Assembly (NCBI GenBank): GCA_035578905.1
Contig: JAQJVL010001110.1
Location: 192,388-256,387, forward strand
From: Stictocephala bisonia
Taxonomy: Eukaryota > Arthropoda > Insecta > Hemiptera > Membracidae
Direction: 5' to 3'
Length of the DNA stretch: 64,000 bases
The notes under the pieces were generated by a model. It was not told the origin of the DNA and made no database searches. It saw only the letters and a program-made list of their open reading frames with translations. Of the stretch, positions 23,260-37,313 are shown piece after piece (the first letter of the stretch is position 1; the number at the start of each line of letters is the position of its first letter). Both the position numbers and the translations under genes were made by a program.

Positions 23260-24430
23260 TTGATGGCCTGACCAGTTGGTAAACTTAGTGAGATATTCCA
23301 TTGTAACTTTGAATGTTGGTTTGTGGATGCAGATAACATCTTTGAGAAACTATGTCATTGGCTTTATCTTGTTTAGGATAAAATAACTTTGACTTAAAAT
23401 TACTAATAACGTTAATACCAAATAAACAATTTAATAAATGATACAATATACAAGTAAAACATGTTATAAATGTTACGATCTAAATTCACTAATATTTATA
23501 TGCATTCAGTATAGTGCTAACTAAATTTAAGGTCCCAGTAAAAAGTAACATTTTTTACCATTAACAAGATACAAGATTATAAGTAAACTACCTATGGTTC
23601 TCAAACACTTAAAAACCATACCATTGTATACAATCATCACTTTACATTTTGTAAATGAACTGTATAATTATTTCCAAATTAAAGATTGTTAAATAATTCG
23701 TTATTTTTTAGCAAAATAACATAAAATAATCGTGGTGAAATTGTATTGAAATGAGAGTTATACTTGCCACTTGGTTGATGTTAGTTCAATAACTTGTTCC
23801 ACAGGATATATATTTGTATAGTAATTATATCACTCTGTAGTTTTTAATTGATTTAATCTTTGTTATTTTGTATATGTAATTTAAATTATGAAAATAACCT
23901 AAATAAATTTAAAATACATATTTGATAAGTTAAAATTGATTATCTAATTGTACTTAGTTTCCATTGCGTCAGCATATTTAATTTTATTTTAAAGGGACGA
24001 AAATGCATGTTTTAATCAGCATTTATAGGAAATTTGGTTATATTTCAAATATCAAGTTAAAAAAAATTATATTGAACTTACACATGTTATAAAATGTCAT
24101 TGCACTGTGGGGCCAATCTATACAAATATCCAAATTTGACGTGTTTTTGAAGTTATACTTCTTTGCGCCCGTTAGACACTTTGGGATGGGATGTTGGTCG
24201 AGAAACCGCGTCACGCTGAAAATTAAGAACAAATTTTTAAGAACTATCGATTAATCGATTGTTTTTTTTATTTAACAGCTGTTAATCAAATAAATCAATC
24301 AATTAATATAGCTTCACAAGAAATCAAAACATAAAAATATAAACAGTATAATTTTGACATATTTAAAACCCACAGCTGATATTCTTTTTATATTTGACTT
24401 ATTATACCTTCATGCATCCTGCTATTTGAT
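23260..24430. other. AT-rich DNA with a possible repeat fragment
   Basis: No gene is identified. A GC-richer block at about 24105-24225 (ttgcgcccgttagacacttt, gagaaaccgcgtcacgctg) looks like a dispersed-repeat fragment rather than host coding sequence. The minus-strand frame over it is not convincing. Confidence 0.35.
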
Positions 24431-24434
24431 TAAC

Positions 24435-24626
24435 ATTGAAACTTTAGAAGTCCAAGGGATGGAGCCCTGAGGGATTAAAGAAACGGGAATAGGACAGAAA
24501 CCTTCCCTAGGATATATAGAACAACTTCCCCAAGTTTCATGGTGATCGGCTGGACGGTTTGGTAGCGCATAAAGGATAGACAGACAAACAAACATACATT
24601 GGATTTTATATATATATAGATAATAG
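24435..24626 (+). mobile_element. Possible 3' tail of an RTE-type LINE or SINE
   Basis: The text ccaagtttcatggtgatcgg, ctggacggtttggtagcgca and agacagacaaacaaacatac, followed by a tatatatatatagat run, has the character of RTE-type non-LTR 3' ends (aagtttcat..atcgg..g..cgtt, then ACAAACA and a short microsatellite tail). No RT coding sequence remains nearby. This assignment is from remembered pattern only. Confidence 0.55.
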
Positions 24627-24629
24627 AAG

Positions 24630-27600
24630 GTCTACGGTATAACTTCCCCCGTCTGGTCCGACGCAGACAATGTTTTTTTTTTTTTTATTCCTTAAATAAC
24701 ATTTTTGTAATTAGTTCTTGCGGTAAATATAACGAGATTTTAAATAATAAACTGACCAATTTCCTAAGGTTAGCTAAAATGTGGACACAAATAAAAAAAA
24801 ATAAAAAAAGCTGTTGTATATAGAATACAATTGGTAGCTTTAAACACTAAAACATCATTTAGTGTTATAGCTATTTACCTAATAGCTAATTACACAGAGA
24901 ACTTCCAGACACTAGGCAGTATGCATTTTGGCAATTTAAAGTACTTTGTTAGGTATGAACTATGTTTTTAGATCTAAAATCTATTATTTGTTACTTATTT
25001 TTGTACGTAAGAATGTAGACATGTCACGCCCAGTAAGTGTCAAGACTTAAATAATATATAATGAGATATAAGCTAAAGCTACCTGATAAAATACCCAATT
25101 TTTCAGACCACAAGGAAATGGTTTTGGTATTAATAGTAAATTATCAGAGTAAGTACTTTCCAAGACAGCTTTCCACAGTTGATGGCGTACTTCCTTAACA
25201 AGTCTTGCCCAATAAAGATAACAGTTGTATGCAACACTGAACCACGTTTCCAGATGGATTACGTTGTCAAACCTTATCAGTTAAAGTACGTCAGTAAATT
25301 TCCTCTGGTGTGACATATGGTTGATAATAAAAGCAATACTTTGGAAAATTAAATTTAAACTTATTCTTGTTTAAACATTTTTTATTCTTGCAATGCATAA
25401 CTTGGCAGTGTGCCATTAAAGTAATTGTTAAGCATAACTTAGAACGTATATTACAACCTTTGAGCAGGTCTTATGGCAAGGTAAATATAAAAACAAACTA
25501 TCTACTATCAGAATAATATGGTTTGAGAATATAAAAAGAACCATGTAAGGATAATCAATTAGAAACTGATGTCTAATTACTTGTTGACTTGAGTTTCAGC
25601 TAACGATATATGTTATATGATTCCTATAATTTGCAAAAAATATGAATTAGAATCAACGCACATGTATCAATAACTTAATATACAATATACTATTTATATA
25701 CATATACGATTTTGTGCAGATTTTAAAATAAAAGATAATATTTCATTTCTCGTGGGGAGAGTAAGTAAAGGTTAAATCGAGTTAAACTAGTATTTACTAC
25801 CTAAGTACAACACTATATACATCAAAATTAGTCCACAAATATGTGAAATAGGTACTATATCACAGTTCCAGCTAAAGACTCCGTGCCAACTGAAAGTTCT
25901 TACAAGTGTTAAATCCCTCTCTTCCTTGCCTTTTATTTATTCCAGTCCCACAGGCATACAAGAACTGTCTCAGTTCTTCCCCTATAAAATAGATTGTCAA
26001 CTTTTGAAGTTATAACTATTCTTGCACATCCAATTTTGTTTTTTTATTCTTATAATTTTTCATGTTAACACCTTTGCTTTGTAGGTTTTAAATAACTTTT
26101 GTCATTGCCATTAAATGTTATGAAGGTCTTTGTTATACCATTAAAACAAACAAATTATTGTAATAATAACTGAAATAATTGATATATGTAAAAAAATGTA
26201 TAATAAATCAAAATAAATAAAAATTAAAAATGTAGAATAAGGACTGTTAATATGTGTTTATTTTAATATTGAATTATGTAAAACATATAAGATATTATGT
26301 AAGTAAACTTAAATACCTTTAAGTTTAAATATTTTATTCTAAATAATCTATCATCTTATTATTGATTATTTTAACATAGTAACTGTTTAATTTCCCATAA
26401 CCATTTTTGTAGAGTACAAAAATCTATGCAAGCAAGAAACTAAGTGTAATATACAAAAGTCTCGTAATTACAGACCGGGCCATGGTTCTAGGCGTGTAGG
26501 TGAGTTAGTGCAAGCGAGAGAGTGAATATCCCCACCACACTTCTTATATGTATATTTGTGTAAAGTCAGTTCAAAATCTAGTCTTATGATTTTAGTTGGC
26601 TGCTATGTTTAAAGCTTGACGTTCTATGCAGCTCCGCTACTCTAACTAGCGCATGCATAGAACACTGAGCCTAATACTCAATGCGGTGCGTGTTGACGTA
26701 TGAACATAACAATCACATATTAAGTTGTGGACTCGTACTATTAATTTAAACTTACCGTAACCAAATAAAACACTGGAATACAGATTGAGATATCAATAAC
26801 AATAGTTAAAGTATTAGCTCTTATTTTGTGATTTTACAATAACTTATGTGGTTACTTGCCACTAGTAAAATGTATACAATCATTAAAGTACTAAACAAAT
26901 ATTTTTTAAAAACAAAAACAGCTTATTTCGCTCAACCCTAGACGTTGATTTATTAACATGAATGCACAACTGTCATCAGAGAGGGAAATAGATTGATTCA
27001 CATGCTGAACCCAAACGCCCAGGACTATAGTACTGTCTTTAAAATACTGTAATATTTTTCTTAGCTAATTAAAATAACAGACATAAAACTCCAATGCCAT
27101 ATAGAAATCATTGGTGAAAATATATATGCTTTTGAAACGTCATGGTTAAATACTACATCATGTCTTCATACAAGCAAATTTACAGATCTTCATCTTTTTA
27201 TTTGGATAGTTATTAATCTAGCTTTGTAACTGAGCTATTCGGCACAGCTGATCAGAAATGAGTGAAACAGCATTGATTTTTTACACATAAATTTATCATT
27301 TTGACAAGAAATAGTAACGAAGCTAATACATAGTATTATTCAATATAAGAAATAAGAACATTTTATCGTCTAAACTACCATTTTCAGGATGGTGAAACAT
27401 TAATTAAATATTTGATTAGGTTATTGCATATTTGTATATATATGTATTATGTACATTCGATATAAATTTAGGATCATTCCCGTTAATTCACTACCACTAA
27501 TTTTTACCACAACTTAATAACAATTATATTGCTCTAAAAACTATTCACAAATCATTTTTACGTTTATTGTGGTATTTCTTATCCGATAGGAATACGATAT

Positions 27601-27700
27601 CGCTGGCCTTATCTTATCGCTTTCTAAGAACTTACACATGGCGAGTGCATTTGGTAGTAAGTCAATCATTGGATTTACCAGTTTGTGATCAACTTTACGA
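24630..27700. other. AT-rich DNA without secure gene
   Basis: A plus-strand open stretch without an ATG at its start lies at about 25141-25308 (contains STFQDSFPQLMAYFLNKSCP and NTEPRFQMDYVVKPYQLKYV). It is unusually protein-like but unplaced. A small inverted pair gttctatgca/tgcatagaac lies at about 26620-26665. The rest is AT-rich and featureless to my reading. Confidence 0.4.
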
Positions 27701-27704
27701 GTGA

Positions 27705-27730
27705 CCTAACCTAACCTGACCTAACCTAAC
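27705..27730. repeat. Interstitial telomere-type repeat (CCTAA)n
   Basis: Five head-to-tail pentamers, CCTAA CCTAA CCTGA CCTAA CCTAA, one with a G variant. This is the complement of TTAGG, the canonical telomeric unit of most insects and many arthropods. The run is short and embedded in AT-rich DNA. Confidence 0.8.
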
Positions 27731-27734
27731 TGTT

Positions 27735-29975
27735 ACTGCGATAAAAAAAGCAGTGACAGTAATGTAACGGAAAAAGTAGTGGTTATGAATTAACGGTAAA
27801 GATCCTAAATTTCTATTAAACCATATTTACAATTAAATATATAATGAACAATGATGATATTGTAAAAATAATTTTTAAAGCTAATAGTTTTACTTAAGTT
27901 AATTAAGTACATTAGTTAGATAGTAAAAGTAGCAGTTCGTTAATCCAGTTAAAACAACATGAGTGAAGAAGAATATAATTACCTCTAGCTCCAAGGAAAC
28001 TTAATGCCGATTCAAGGAAAAGAATACTGATCCACCTTTGTCTCAAGTTCCTTTTATTACATTTTATGTGCCAGACTTACTTTTAGCTCGTCAGATCGAT
28101 GGGTGGGTGGGTCCATTAACTCTTCACAAGTATGGATGAGTGTTTGTGCCATTGTTATCGTACGTTAATGGGTGAGGGAGTGGGAAATACCACCTTAGTT
28201 CTTTAAAAACAAACCTAGGAGAGTCCTATTCTTGGATGAACATTTTACCATCGAAATATTCAATCGTACATGACCTCGTATACTACCCCACTTACCCCCT
28301 CCTCTTCACGTAACTTCTTTACGTTAAGGTATTACTATTATCTTGCAATATAAACTTGCAGAGCTTGTTAACTCTCATATAATTTGATCAATAAAGCAAA
28401 CACTACAATCTTAATGAAAATAAAGTATTTTAAAATTGGTGAGTTAGTGATATAAAGTTATTAAATTGTAATTTGGCTATATGATTATATAACATTATAA
28501 ATAGAAGACTACCTGATTTTATTTATTTTTTTATTTAATCATACTTTTCACCCAAATTCTCTTAGAGTCAGCTTTATAAAATAAAACACACTTGTTATGA
28601 AAAAAACACTTTTGGTAATTTATACAAAATGTGCCTTGTAAAATGTATAAATATATTAATAGGAACATTAAACGTACGTATGCAGGAGCTATGATTCTGC
28701 TTGCATTTATACACGAAAAATATTTGACGATATCATTGTTTTAGTAACAAAACAAAATTAAATTTTTAACTCAAACAATCACATATAAGAAATAATTAAC
28801 TGTTTATCAACACTAAGTTACCATTTTTACCAAAGCAAACAGCTAATGTTCATGTAAAATGGTAATCGAAGACACATTTAGACATTCCGTGGAAACTCAA
28901 CATTTCACTTTATACTTAACATTAATAAAACAAGCTGAATGGAACCGTTGAATTGGAATATGGGTCTTTGGATTTAAATTAATTAATTGTTTGATAAAAT
29001 AAAACATAGCAGTCTGAATGGTTTTTAAACTATATATGTTTAGTTGCTCTAAAGATACGTGTTATTAGAAGTACAATCATATTCGATAGTCATAGTGTAC
29101 TAGTATTTTTATACATTTTAACACTTTTTATCAAAGAAATTCACGAATATTAATATAATGTAAACAATTAATCGTAGTAATTAATTTATTTAACATCATA
29201 ATTTATGAATGGACATTTCGAAAATGTAGCAACAATATTCCCTAGGTAATATAGGCAGTAATAATTTACTTTTTAGTAAATCTGTTTTTATAAATCAAAA
29301 TACTAACAATAAGAAAAAAATAAATTTTAACTTGTTTATTTAATATAATTTAACTAAATATGATATTTTTTGTTTTGTAACAGTAAATACAATAGTACTT
29401 TTAGTCACATTATTCAACATATTATTACTCCGTGAGTAATTTGAACAGAGTAATATGAAACATTGTTCGAAAATGTAAAAGAATGAAGTATTCTATTTTA
29501 TTAGACGATTGTTTGGGGTAAAATAATTCATTAAAAAAATTAAAGGTACCAAACGTAGTATTTGAATTTTTTTAAATATACACTTATTGTATGAAACATA
29601 ATTTATGTCATGTTACATTTTATATAAGTATTGTGGTAATAATATTAGAACATTGAAGTAAATAAATTATAAGTAGTAATAATAATAATAATAAGTAACT
29701 AATAATATGAGCAATTATTAGTTACTTTACTATTGCAGCCTTCAAAACATACCAACTTCAACAGTTTCTTTTCCTCGACAAGTTATCACTATGATATAAT
29801 TTAAGTAATTAATTAAAAGCAATAAAATTAATCCAAATTATCAGAAAAAACACCATTCGTATGACTTTGCTTAAAGTATTATTTATCCTCCATGCTAACC
29901 CTAGTTTAATTTAAGTATACGTAGAAAATAAGTAGCGAAAACAGAAGATCAAGGTACTAATAATATTAAAAGAAC
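27735..29975. other. AT-rich DNA without recognisable gene
   Basis: AT-rich sequence with a short GGGT-rich patch at about 28100-28115 and a run of (ATA)n near 29671-29693. I see no coding frame I can support. Confidence 0.45.
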
Positions 29976-29984
29976 AAAACGAGT

Positions 29985-32900
29985 GAACGAGGATCTAATC
30001 ACGTCTAGGTCCTGGGAAACGAAATGGTAATGTACTTTACTGGGAACAATAAGCTGCCTCCATCTCAAGTACAAGTTGATCTTGTACAAACTAGTGAACG
30101 AGAATCTAATTACTTCTAGGTCCCGGGAAACAGAATGGTAATATACTTTACTGGGGAGAATAAGCTGCCTCCATCTCAAGTACAAGTTGGTCTTGTACAA
30201 ACTAGTGAACGAGAATCTAATTACTTCTAGGTCCCGGGAAACAGAATGGTAATATACTTTACTGGGGAGAATAAGCTGCCTCCATCTCAAGTACAAGTTG
30301 ATCTTGTACAAACTAGTGAACGAGAATCTAATTACATCTAGGTCCCGGGAAACAGAATGGTAATGTACTTTACTGGGGAGAATAAGCTGCCTCCATCTCA
30401 AGTACAAGTTGGTCTTGTCCAAACTAGTGAACGAGAATCTAATTACGTCTAGGTCCTGGGAAACGGAATAGTAATGCACTTTACTGGGGACAATAAACTG
30501 CCTCCATCTTAAGTACAAGTAGGTCTTGTACAAACTAGTGAAGGAGAATCTAATCACGTTTAGGTCCCGGTTAACAGAATGGTAATGTACATTACCAGGG
30601 ACAATAAGCTGCCTCCATCTTAAGTACAAGTTGGTCTTGTACAAACTAGTGAACGAGAATCTAATTACGTCTAGGTCCCGGGAAACGGAATGGTAATGCA
30701 CTTTACTGGGGACATTAAACTGCCTCCATCTTAAGTACAAGTTGGTCTTGTACAAACTAGTGAACGAGAATCAAATTACGTCTAGGTCCCGGGAAACGCA
30801 ATAGTAATGCACTTTACTGGGGACATTAAACTACCTCCATCACAAGTACAAGTTGGTCTTGTACAAACTAGTGAACGAGAATCTAATTACGTCTAGGTCC
30901 CGGAAAACGAAATGGTAATGTACTTTACTGGGGACAGTAAGCTGCCTCCATCTTAAGTACAAGTTGGTCTTGTACAAACTAGTGAAGGAGAATCTAATTA
31001 CGTCTAGGTCCGGGAAACGGAATGGTAATGTACTTTACTGGGGACATTAAACTGCCTCCATCTTAAGTACAAGTTGGTCTTGTACAAACTAGTGAACGAG
31101 AATCAAATTACGTCTAGGTCCCGGGAAACGCAATAGTAATGCACTTTACTGGGGACATTAAACTGCCTCCATCACAAGTACAAGTTGGTCTTGTACAAAC
31201 TAGTGAACGAGAATCTAATTACGTCTAGGTCCCGGGAAACGCAATAGTAATGCACTTTACTGGGGACATTAAACTGCCTCCATCACAAGTACAAGTTGGT
31301 CTTGTACAAACTAGTGAACGAGAATCTAATTACGTTTAGGTCCCGGGAAACTGAATGGTAATGTACTTTACTAGGGACATTAAACTGCCTCCATCTTAAG
31401 TACAAGTTGGTCTTGTACAAACTAGTGAACGAGAATCAAATTACGTCTAGGTCCCGGGAAACGCAATAGTAATGCACTTTACTGGGGACATTAAACTGCC
31501 TCCATCACAAGTACAAGTTGGTCTTGTACAAACTAGTGAACGAGAATCTAATTACGTTTAGGTCCCGGGAAACTGAATGGTAATGTACTTTACTGGGGAC
31601 AATAAGCTGCTTCTATCTTAAGTACAAGTTGGTCTTGTACAAACGAGTGAAGGAGAATCTAATTACGTTTAGGTCCGGGAAACGGAATGGTAATGTACTT
31701 TACCGGGGACAATAAGCTGCCTCAATCTCAAGTACAAGTTGGTCTTGTACAAACTAGTGAAGGAAAATCTAATTACGTCTAGGTCCAGGAAACGGAATGG
31801 TAATGTACTTTACCGGGGACAATAAGCTGCCTCAATCTCAAGTACAAGTTGGTCTTGTACAAACTAGTGAAGGAGAATCTAATTACGTCTAAGTCCGGGA
31901 AACGGAATGGTAATGTACTTTACCGGGGACAATAAGCTGCCTCAATCTCAAGTACAAGTTGGTCTTGTACAAACTAGTGAAGGAGAATCTAATTACGTCT
32001 AGGTCCCGGGAAACGAAATGGTAATGTACTTTACCGGGGACAATAAGCTGCCTCCATCTTAAGTACAAGTTGGTCTTGTACAAACTAGTGAACGAGAATC
32101 TAATTACGTCTAGGTCCCGGGAAACGGAATGGTAATGTACTTTACTGGGGACAATAAGCTGCCTCCATCTTAAGTACAAGTTGGTCTTGTACAAACTAGT
32201 GAACGAGAATCTAATTACGTCTAGGTCCCGGGAAACGAATGGTAATGTACTTTACCGGAGACAATAAGCTGCCTCATCTAAGTACAAGTTGGTCTTGTAC
32301 AAACTAGTGAACGGAGAATCTAATTACGTCTAGGTCCCGGGAAACACAATGGTAATGTACTTTACTGGGGACAATAAGCTGCCTCCATCTTAAGTACAAG
32401 TTGGTCTTGTACAAACTAGTGAACGAGAATCTAATTACGTCTAGGTCCCTGGAAACGGAATGGTAATGTACTTTACTGGGGACAATAAGCTGCCTCCATC
32501 TTAAGTACAAGTTGGTCTTGTACAAACTAGTGAAGGAGAATCTAATCACGTCTAGGTCCAGGAAAACGGAATGGTAATGTACTTTACTGGGGACAATAAG
32601 GTGCCTCCATCTTAAGTACAAGTTGGTCTTGTACAAACTAGTGAAGGAGAATCTAATCACGTCTAGGTCCCGGGAAACGGAATGGTAATGTACTTTACTG
32701 GGGACAATAAGGTGCCTCCATCTTAAGTACAAGTTGGTCTTGTACAAACTAGTGAAGGAGAATCTAATCACGTCTAGGTCCCGGGAAACGGAATGGTAAT
32801 GTACTTTACTGGGGACAATAAGCTGCCTCCATCTTAAGTACAAGTTGGTCTTGTACAAACTAGTGAAGGAGAATCTAATCACGTCTAGGTCCCGGGAAAC

Positions 32901-32985
32901 GGAATGGTAATGTAATGTACTTTACTGGGGACATTAAGCTACTTCTTACATAAGTACAAGTTGGTCTTGTACAAACTGTATTCAT
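29985..32985. repeat. 111-bp minisatellite array, about 27 copies
   Basis: The unit contains ctaattacgtctaggtcccg, then aatggtaatgtactttactg, then gtacaagttggtcttgtaca and aactagtgaa. The period is 111 bp, for example 30106 to 30217. As 111 equals 3 x 37, the minus strand reads open through many copies as a 37-residue repeat (TNLYLRWRQLIVPSKVHYH and onward). Single-base deletions, such as tccggg for tcccggg, break it near 31000-31700 and 32200-32300. No ATG or flanking gene signals support translation, so I treat it as satellite DNA. Confidence 0.96.
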
Positions 32986-32989
32986 CATA

Positions 32990-35900
32990 TAATTATTTGT
33001 ATCGGTTCAGTAACAATGGATTGCATCTTAAGATCACTGTACACATGAACCTCATGGAAAGGATGAGGAAATGGTTTGTAAAACTTTTAAACTGCAGTTA
33101 TAGTGTTTTGTAAAGCTTAAAAACAATCAATGAGTAATAATAATTATTAATTTCCTTTTTACAAAACAGTACAAACAACTAAAGTATAAATTAATGTAAA
33201 TTGTAAATAACTAGTAAAATTACCTCTATTAGATGCAGAAACAGCTTTATTTACATTTCATTATATGGAAAAACGCTTAAAGCTGAAGAAACATTAGTTT
33301 TATGGCATCAATGATTTATCAAAACATTGCTTATTATACTAATTGACTATTATACTATCAATACTTGCGTACCGATAACTAATGTCACAAATCATGCTAA
33401 GTAATAATGCTTATAAGTCATCCTCTTTATTCATAAAACTTCAATCTATTAACTATAAACGTTGAAAATATTTACGTATTATGTTCAAGTAACTGTTACT
33501 TTTAGTTTTTATCACAATATACGACAAAAAACACAAATTAAAAGGTAAACTGTTAAGGAATAGAAAATATTACTGTGCCCTGTTATTGTAATTAGAGTTT
33601 GAATTATTTATATAAATAAATTACGTACTTTGTAATTAGATGGATAGTGGGAAATATGTTTTTAAAATATAGATAGTTGTTATACATAAATTTAAATTAC
33701 TGTGTAAATGAATTAAATAACTTAGCAGATATCTCAATAAAATCAATACATGTTTTATTTTGTTATGTTCTATAATATTTCTGGACTTGAAATATAAAAA
33801 AAATTATATTGTTTTATTAAAAAAGTATGCCTGTGTTATCTTAATTTACTACAATATTTGATCAGTTTCCAGTTTAAATTGTTTAACAAGAATTTCTTAA
33901 ACATTATACTAGACATTTTATTTAATATATTTTAAGTGAAATAAAGAGCATTTGTACATTTTGTAAATTAAATCAATAAAACAGTATTATATTCAATGTA
34001 CAACGTTTTATGACATGGCAACTGCTAAATTATTACCTGTAATAATAAAAGTGTGTCATGTTGTCAGAAATTTGCATCAGTTAAAGCAATTGAATTTTGA
34101 ATATTAAATTTTGTTGAGGATTGATGATAAATGTTTTCCTAACGTTTTAATAGTACTTATATAATAACATATTATGTATTGAAAAATTATAAAACAACTG
34201 ACTCCTAGAGGGATATATGCTAAAACATTTACTAAGAAATTTTGTAGACACTATTTTTTGGGGAATGGGGAGAGAGTGAGGTTTGACTTGTACAAGTCGA
34301 CCCTCGAATAGGTCAACAACACCAGGAAATTGAGCAGTGATGTATTTAAAAATGTCCTGAGGTCAAAACATGCAACATGGGGCTATTATTCACACAATCA
34401 TTAGTTATATTGTGCTCTCAGAATTCTTGGAAACCTGCATTGTTATTTTAAAACGTCAAAGGTTGTGAATATTTTTTGCAGTGATAGCACACCTGATCAC
34501 TGAGGGACACACTCTAAAGTATGCCGAAAAATTAATCTCTATATTGAAAAATATGTACTGGAATTCATTGACCCGTGGGGCCACGAACAACTCCAAGTAA
34601 ATTGAGAAGCTAAGTTTATGTTGTAAATTTAAAATTGATTTATTACTATGTTTTACCATACAGTATAAGTCTAAAAATATTTTTTTTTAAAGTCAATGCA
34701 AAGTTTTACTACATTATTCTGTTTTTCATCATAACTTACTTAAGTTTTTTTTCGGGGAAGTTGTTTAAAATGTTATGAATAATCAATATACTTCATGGAT
34801 ATATTGTCAAACTATATTAGTATTGTTTCTAAGACATGAGAAATATCGGAGAAGCAATACAATAATTTGTCTCTGAGGGTTTCTTTGTCAAACAAAAGAA
34901 GCGTTGTCAATTACTGGCACGGTCTGCTTGTTACACTTCCAGTCCTGTTGAAACAAATTGACAAGGTGTTTGATTAATTAGTGTTAACCAACATTAATTG
35001 AATTGTTTTACCAGTACAAAATATAATCTAAAATATCATGAAATAAATTTATGTAATATTCATTTTAAAATTAAATAATAAGTAAGTAGGTACTTTTGTC
35101 ATATTAAAAATACAAATATTAAAATTACTATTGTTTATTAACAGTCTTTCAATACAGTAGCTTCATGCTACCAGAATGCCATTCATGTATTTTAATTAGA
35201 GCAGTTAAATAGTTTATATATCAAAACATACTTTTTCTCATAAATAATATATTACTTGGTCATTTAAAATAATTCCAGTTTTATGGTTGTAAATATTTAT
35301 GTTTTGAACTTAAACTACAGTTATGTATTTAAGGGTAAAATTTATTCTCTATGTCGATGTTCAATTTAATTTACAATTTAGAAGTGTAATATAATTATAA
35401 TACAGTAGCTTGAACATTTGTTAATTAGTTCAGGGTTCTACAGTAACAACATACTGCATTGTTCAGGTTTAAAATAAATATATTACTATCATTTAGTTTT
35501 AGAATTATATAAATTTATCTTCATGTATTGAGTTTTACTCATTAGAACGCGTAATATTTATAAATTGAAATAAAATAACCGTTTTACAAGAATGACTCTA
35601 AGCATCCAACATTTAATTTCAATCAAGCTAAATGAACCAATTCAAAATAAGTATACTTATTTTCCATAATAATGATGTACGGTTTGAAACTGTAAATTTC
35701 ATCATATTACCCTTTTTATACTAGTGTTATTGTTTATTCAAATCATATTACATTCAAATCTATCAATAAATTAATGCAAAAGATTTTAAGTTTCATAGTT
35801 ATTGGATTGTGATTTCAATCTCACTAATTTTTGTATTTTATGGTGAAAACTTACTCTAACAAAAAGAGTGTAAAATGGTTACTACATTAAAAGGTAACCA

Positions 35901-36220
35901 TGTAATTTGTAGTCATATTTAGTGAAATTTGATACTTATTGCTGTTAAAGCTTCTTAAAATTTTGTCATATGCATGTTTTATATGTAACACTATGGGACT
36001 AGTGAAACGGTGCTGTAAACCAGCTACTTGGGGAAAATATTCTGTGAAGAATGTGAGTGATTATAGATTTTATGGTTGGTCATTTTAATTCCAAAATTTC
36101 ATCTGCTTAATGGTTGCCATCGGTGCGTGCGGCCAATGAGTACACTCAAAGACACACAAATGATACAAACATAGAGGAAGGCGTGGCAATTTTGAGACGG
36201 ACGAAATCTGTGCCACGGCA
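32990..36220. other. AT-rich DNA without recognisable gene
   Basis: A long AT-rich stretch with no reliable coding frame. A GC-richer patch at about 34255-34400 has no consistent frame. I see no repeats beyond simple A/T runs. Confidence 0.45.
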
Positions 36221-36224
36221 CGAC

Positions 36225-36896
36225 CATTTCATAGTGCACGGCCAGTAATGTGCATAGTGCATGGCAAGTGATGGACATAGAGCACGACCAGTGATGGACA
36301 TAGTGCAGGGCCAGTGATAGAGACAGTGCAAGGTTAGTGATTGACATAGAGCACGGCCAGTGATGAACATAGCGCAAGACCAGTGATGGACATAGGACTA
36401 GGCCAGTAGTGGCTATAGTGCACGGCCAGTGAAGGGCATAGTGCATGGCCAGTGATGAACATAGGGCAAGGTCAGGGATGAACATAGTGCACGGCCAGTT
36501 ATGGACATAGATCACGGCCTGTGATGGACATAGAGCAGGGCCAGTGATGGACATAGTGCATGGCCAGTGATGGACTTAGTGCACAACCAGTGATGGACAT
36601 AGTGCACGGCCATTGATAGGCATAGTGCACGGCTAGTGTTGGGCATAGTGCAAAGCCAGTGATGGATATAAAGCACGGCCAGTGATGGGTATAGTGCAAG
36701 GTCAGTGTTGGACATAGTTCACGGCTGGTAATGGACATAGTCACAGCAAGTGATGGACATAGTGCAAGATCAGTGATGGAAATAGTGCACGACTAATAAT
36801 GGACATAGTGCACGGCCAGTGATGGACATAGATCACGGCCAGTGATGGACATAGATCACGGCCAGTGATGGACATAGTGAACGGCCTGTGGTGGGC
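36225..36896. repeat. 23-bp minisatellite array, about 29 copies
   Basis: The unit cacggccagtgatggacatagtg (with variants) repeats every 23 bp. Since 23 is not a multiple of three, each frame cycles through all three readings every 69 bp, producing long Trp/Cys/His-rich open frames on the minus strand that are artefacts. Copies vary at several positions, so the array is older or more diverged than the 51-bp one. Confidence 0.95.
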
Positions 36897-36899
36897 GTT

Positions 36900-37265
36900 T
36901 ATACATTGGATTATTTAGTTAGATACGTTAATATATTGCTTAAGTAATTCAGTAATAATGGTTGATAATAAAATCAAATGTTACATATATACATGCTGGT
37001 ATGACTATTCTATGTAATTGTCACGATTTTGAAAGTACTTTCAACTGTATATAAAGTAAAATTAGTTTGATTCTTACCTTATCTCTATTTAAAAAAGCAT
37101 AACACTGAATAGTATTACACTCTTTTTAATATAACAAAATATTCAAATATTAACACACACGTAAAATTATTTATAAAATGTCTACGTAAAAAACGTAAAA
37201 ATAGATTATAAAATGTCTTGATGATTCTACAATATTATATTGTTAAAGTCCTGAATAATGCTACA

Positions 37266-37313
<48 letters not shown>

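Noticed and set aside
29949..32882. Three minus-strand frames of 101-268 codons with a 37-residue repeat
   Set aside because: They follow the 111-bp satellite exactly and end where single-base deletions occur. No promoter, start context or non-repeat coding sequence is present.
36099..36744. Overlapping minus-strand frames rich in Trp, His and Cys
   Set aside because: They are three phases of the same 23-bp tandem repeat.
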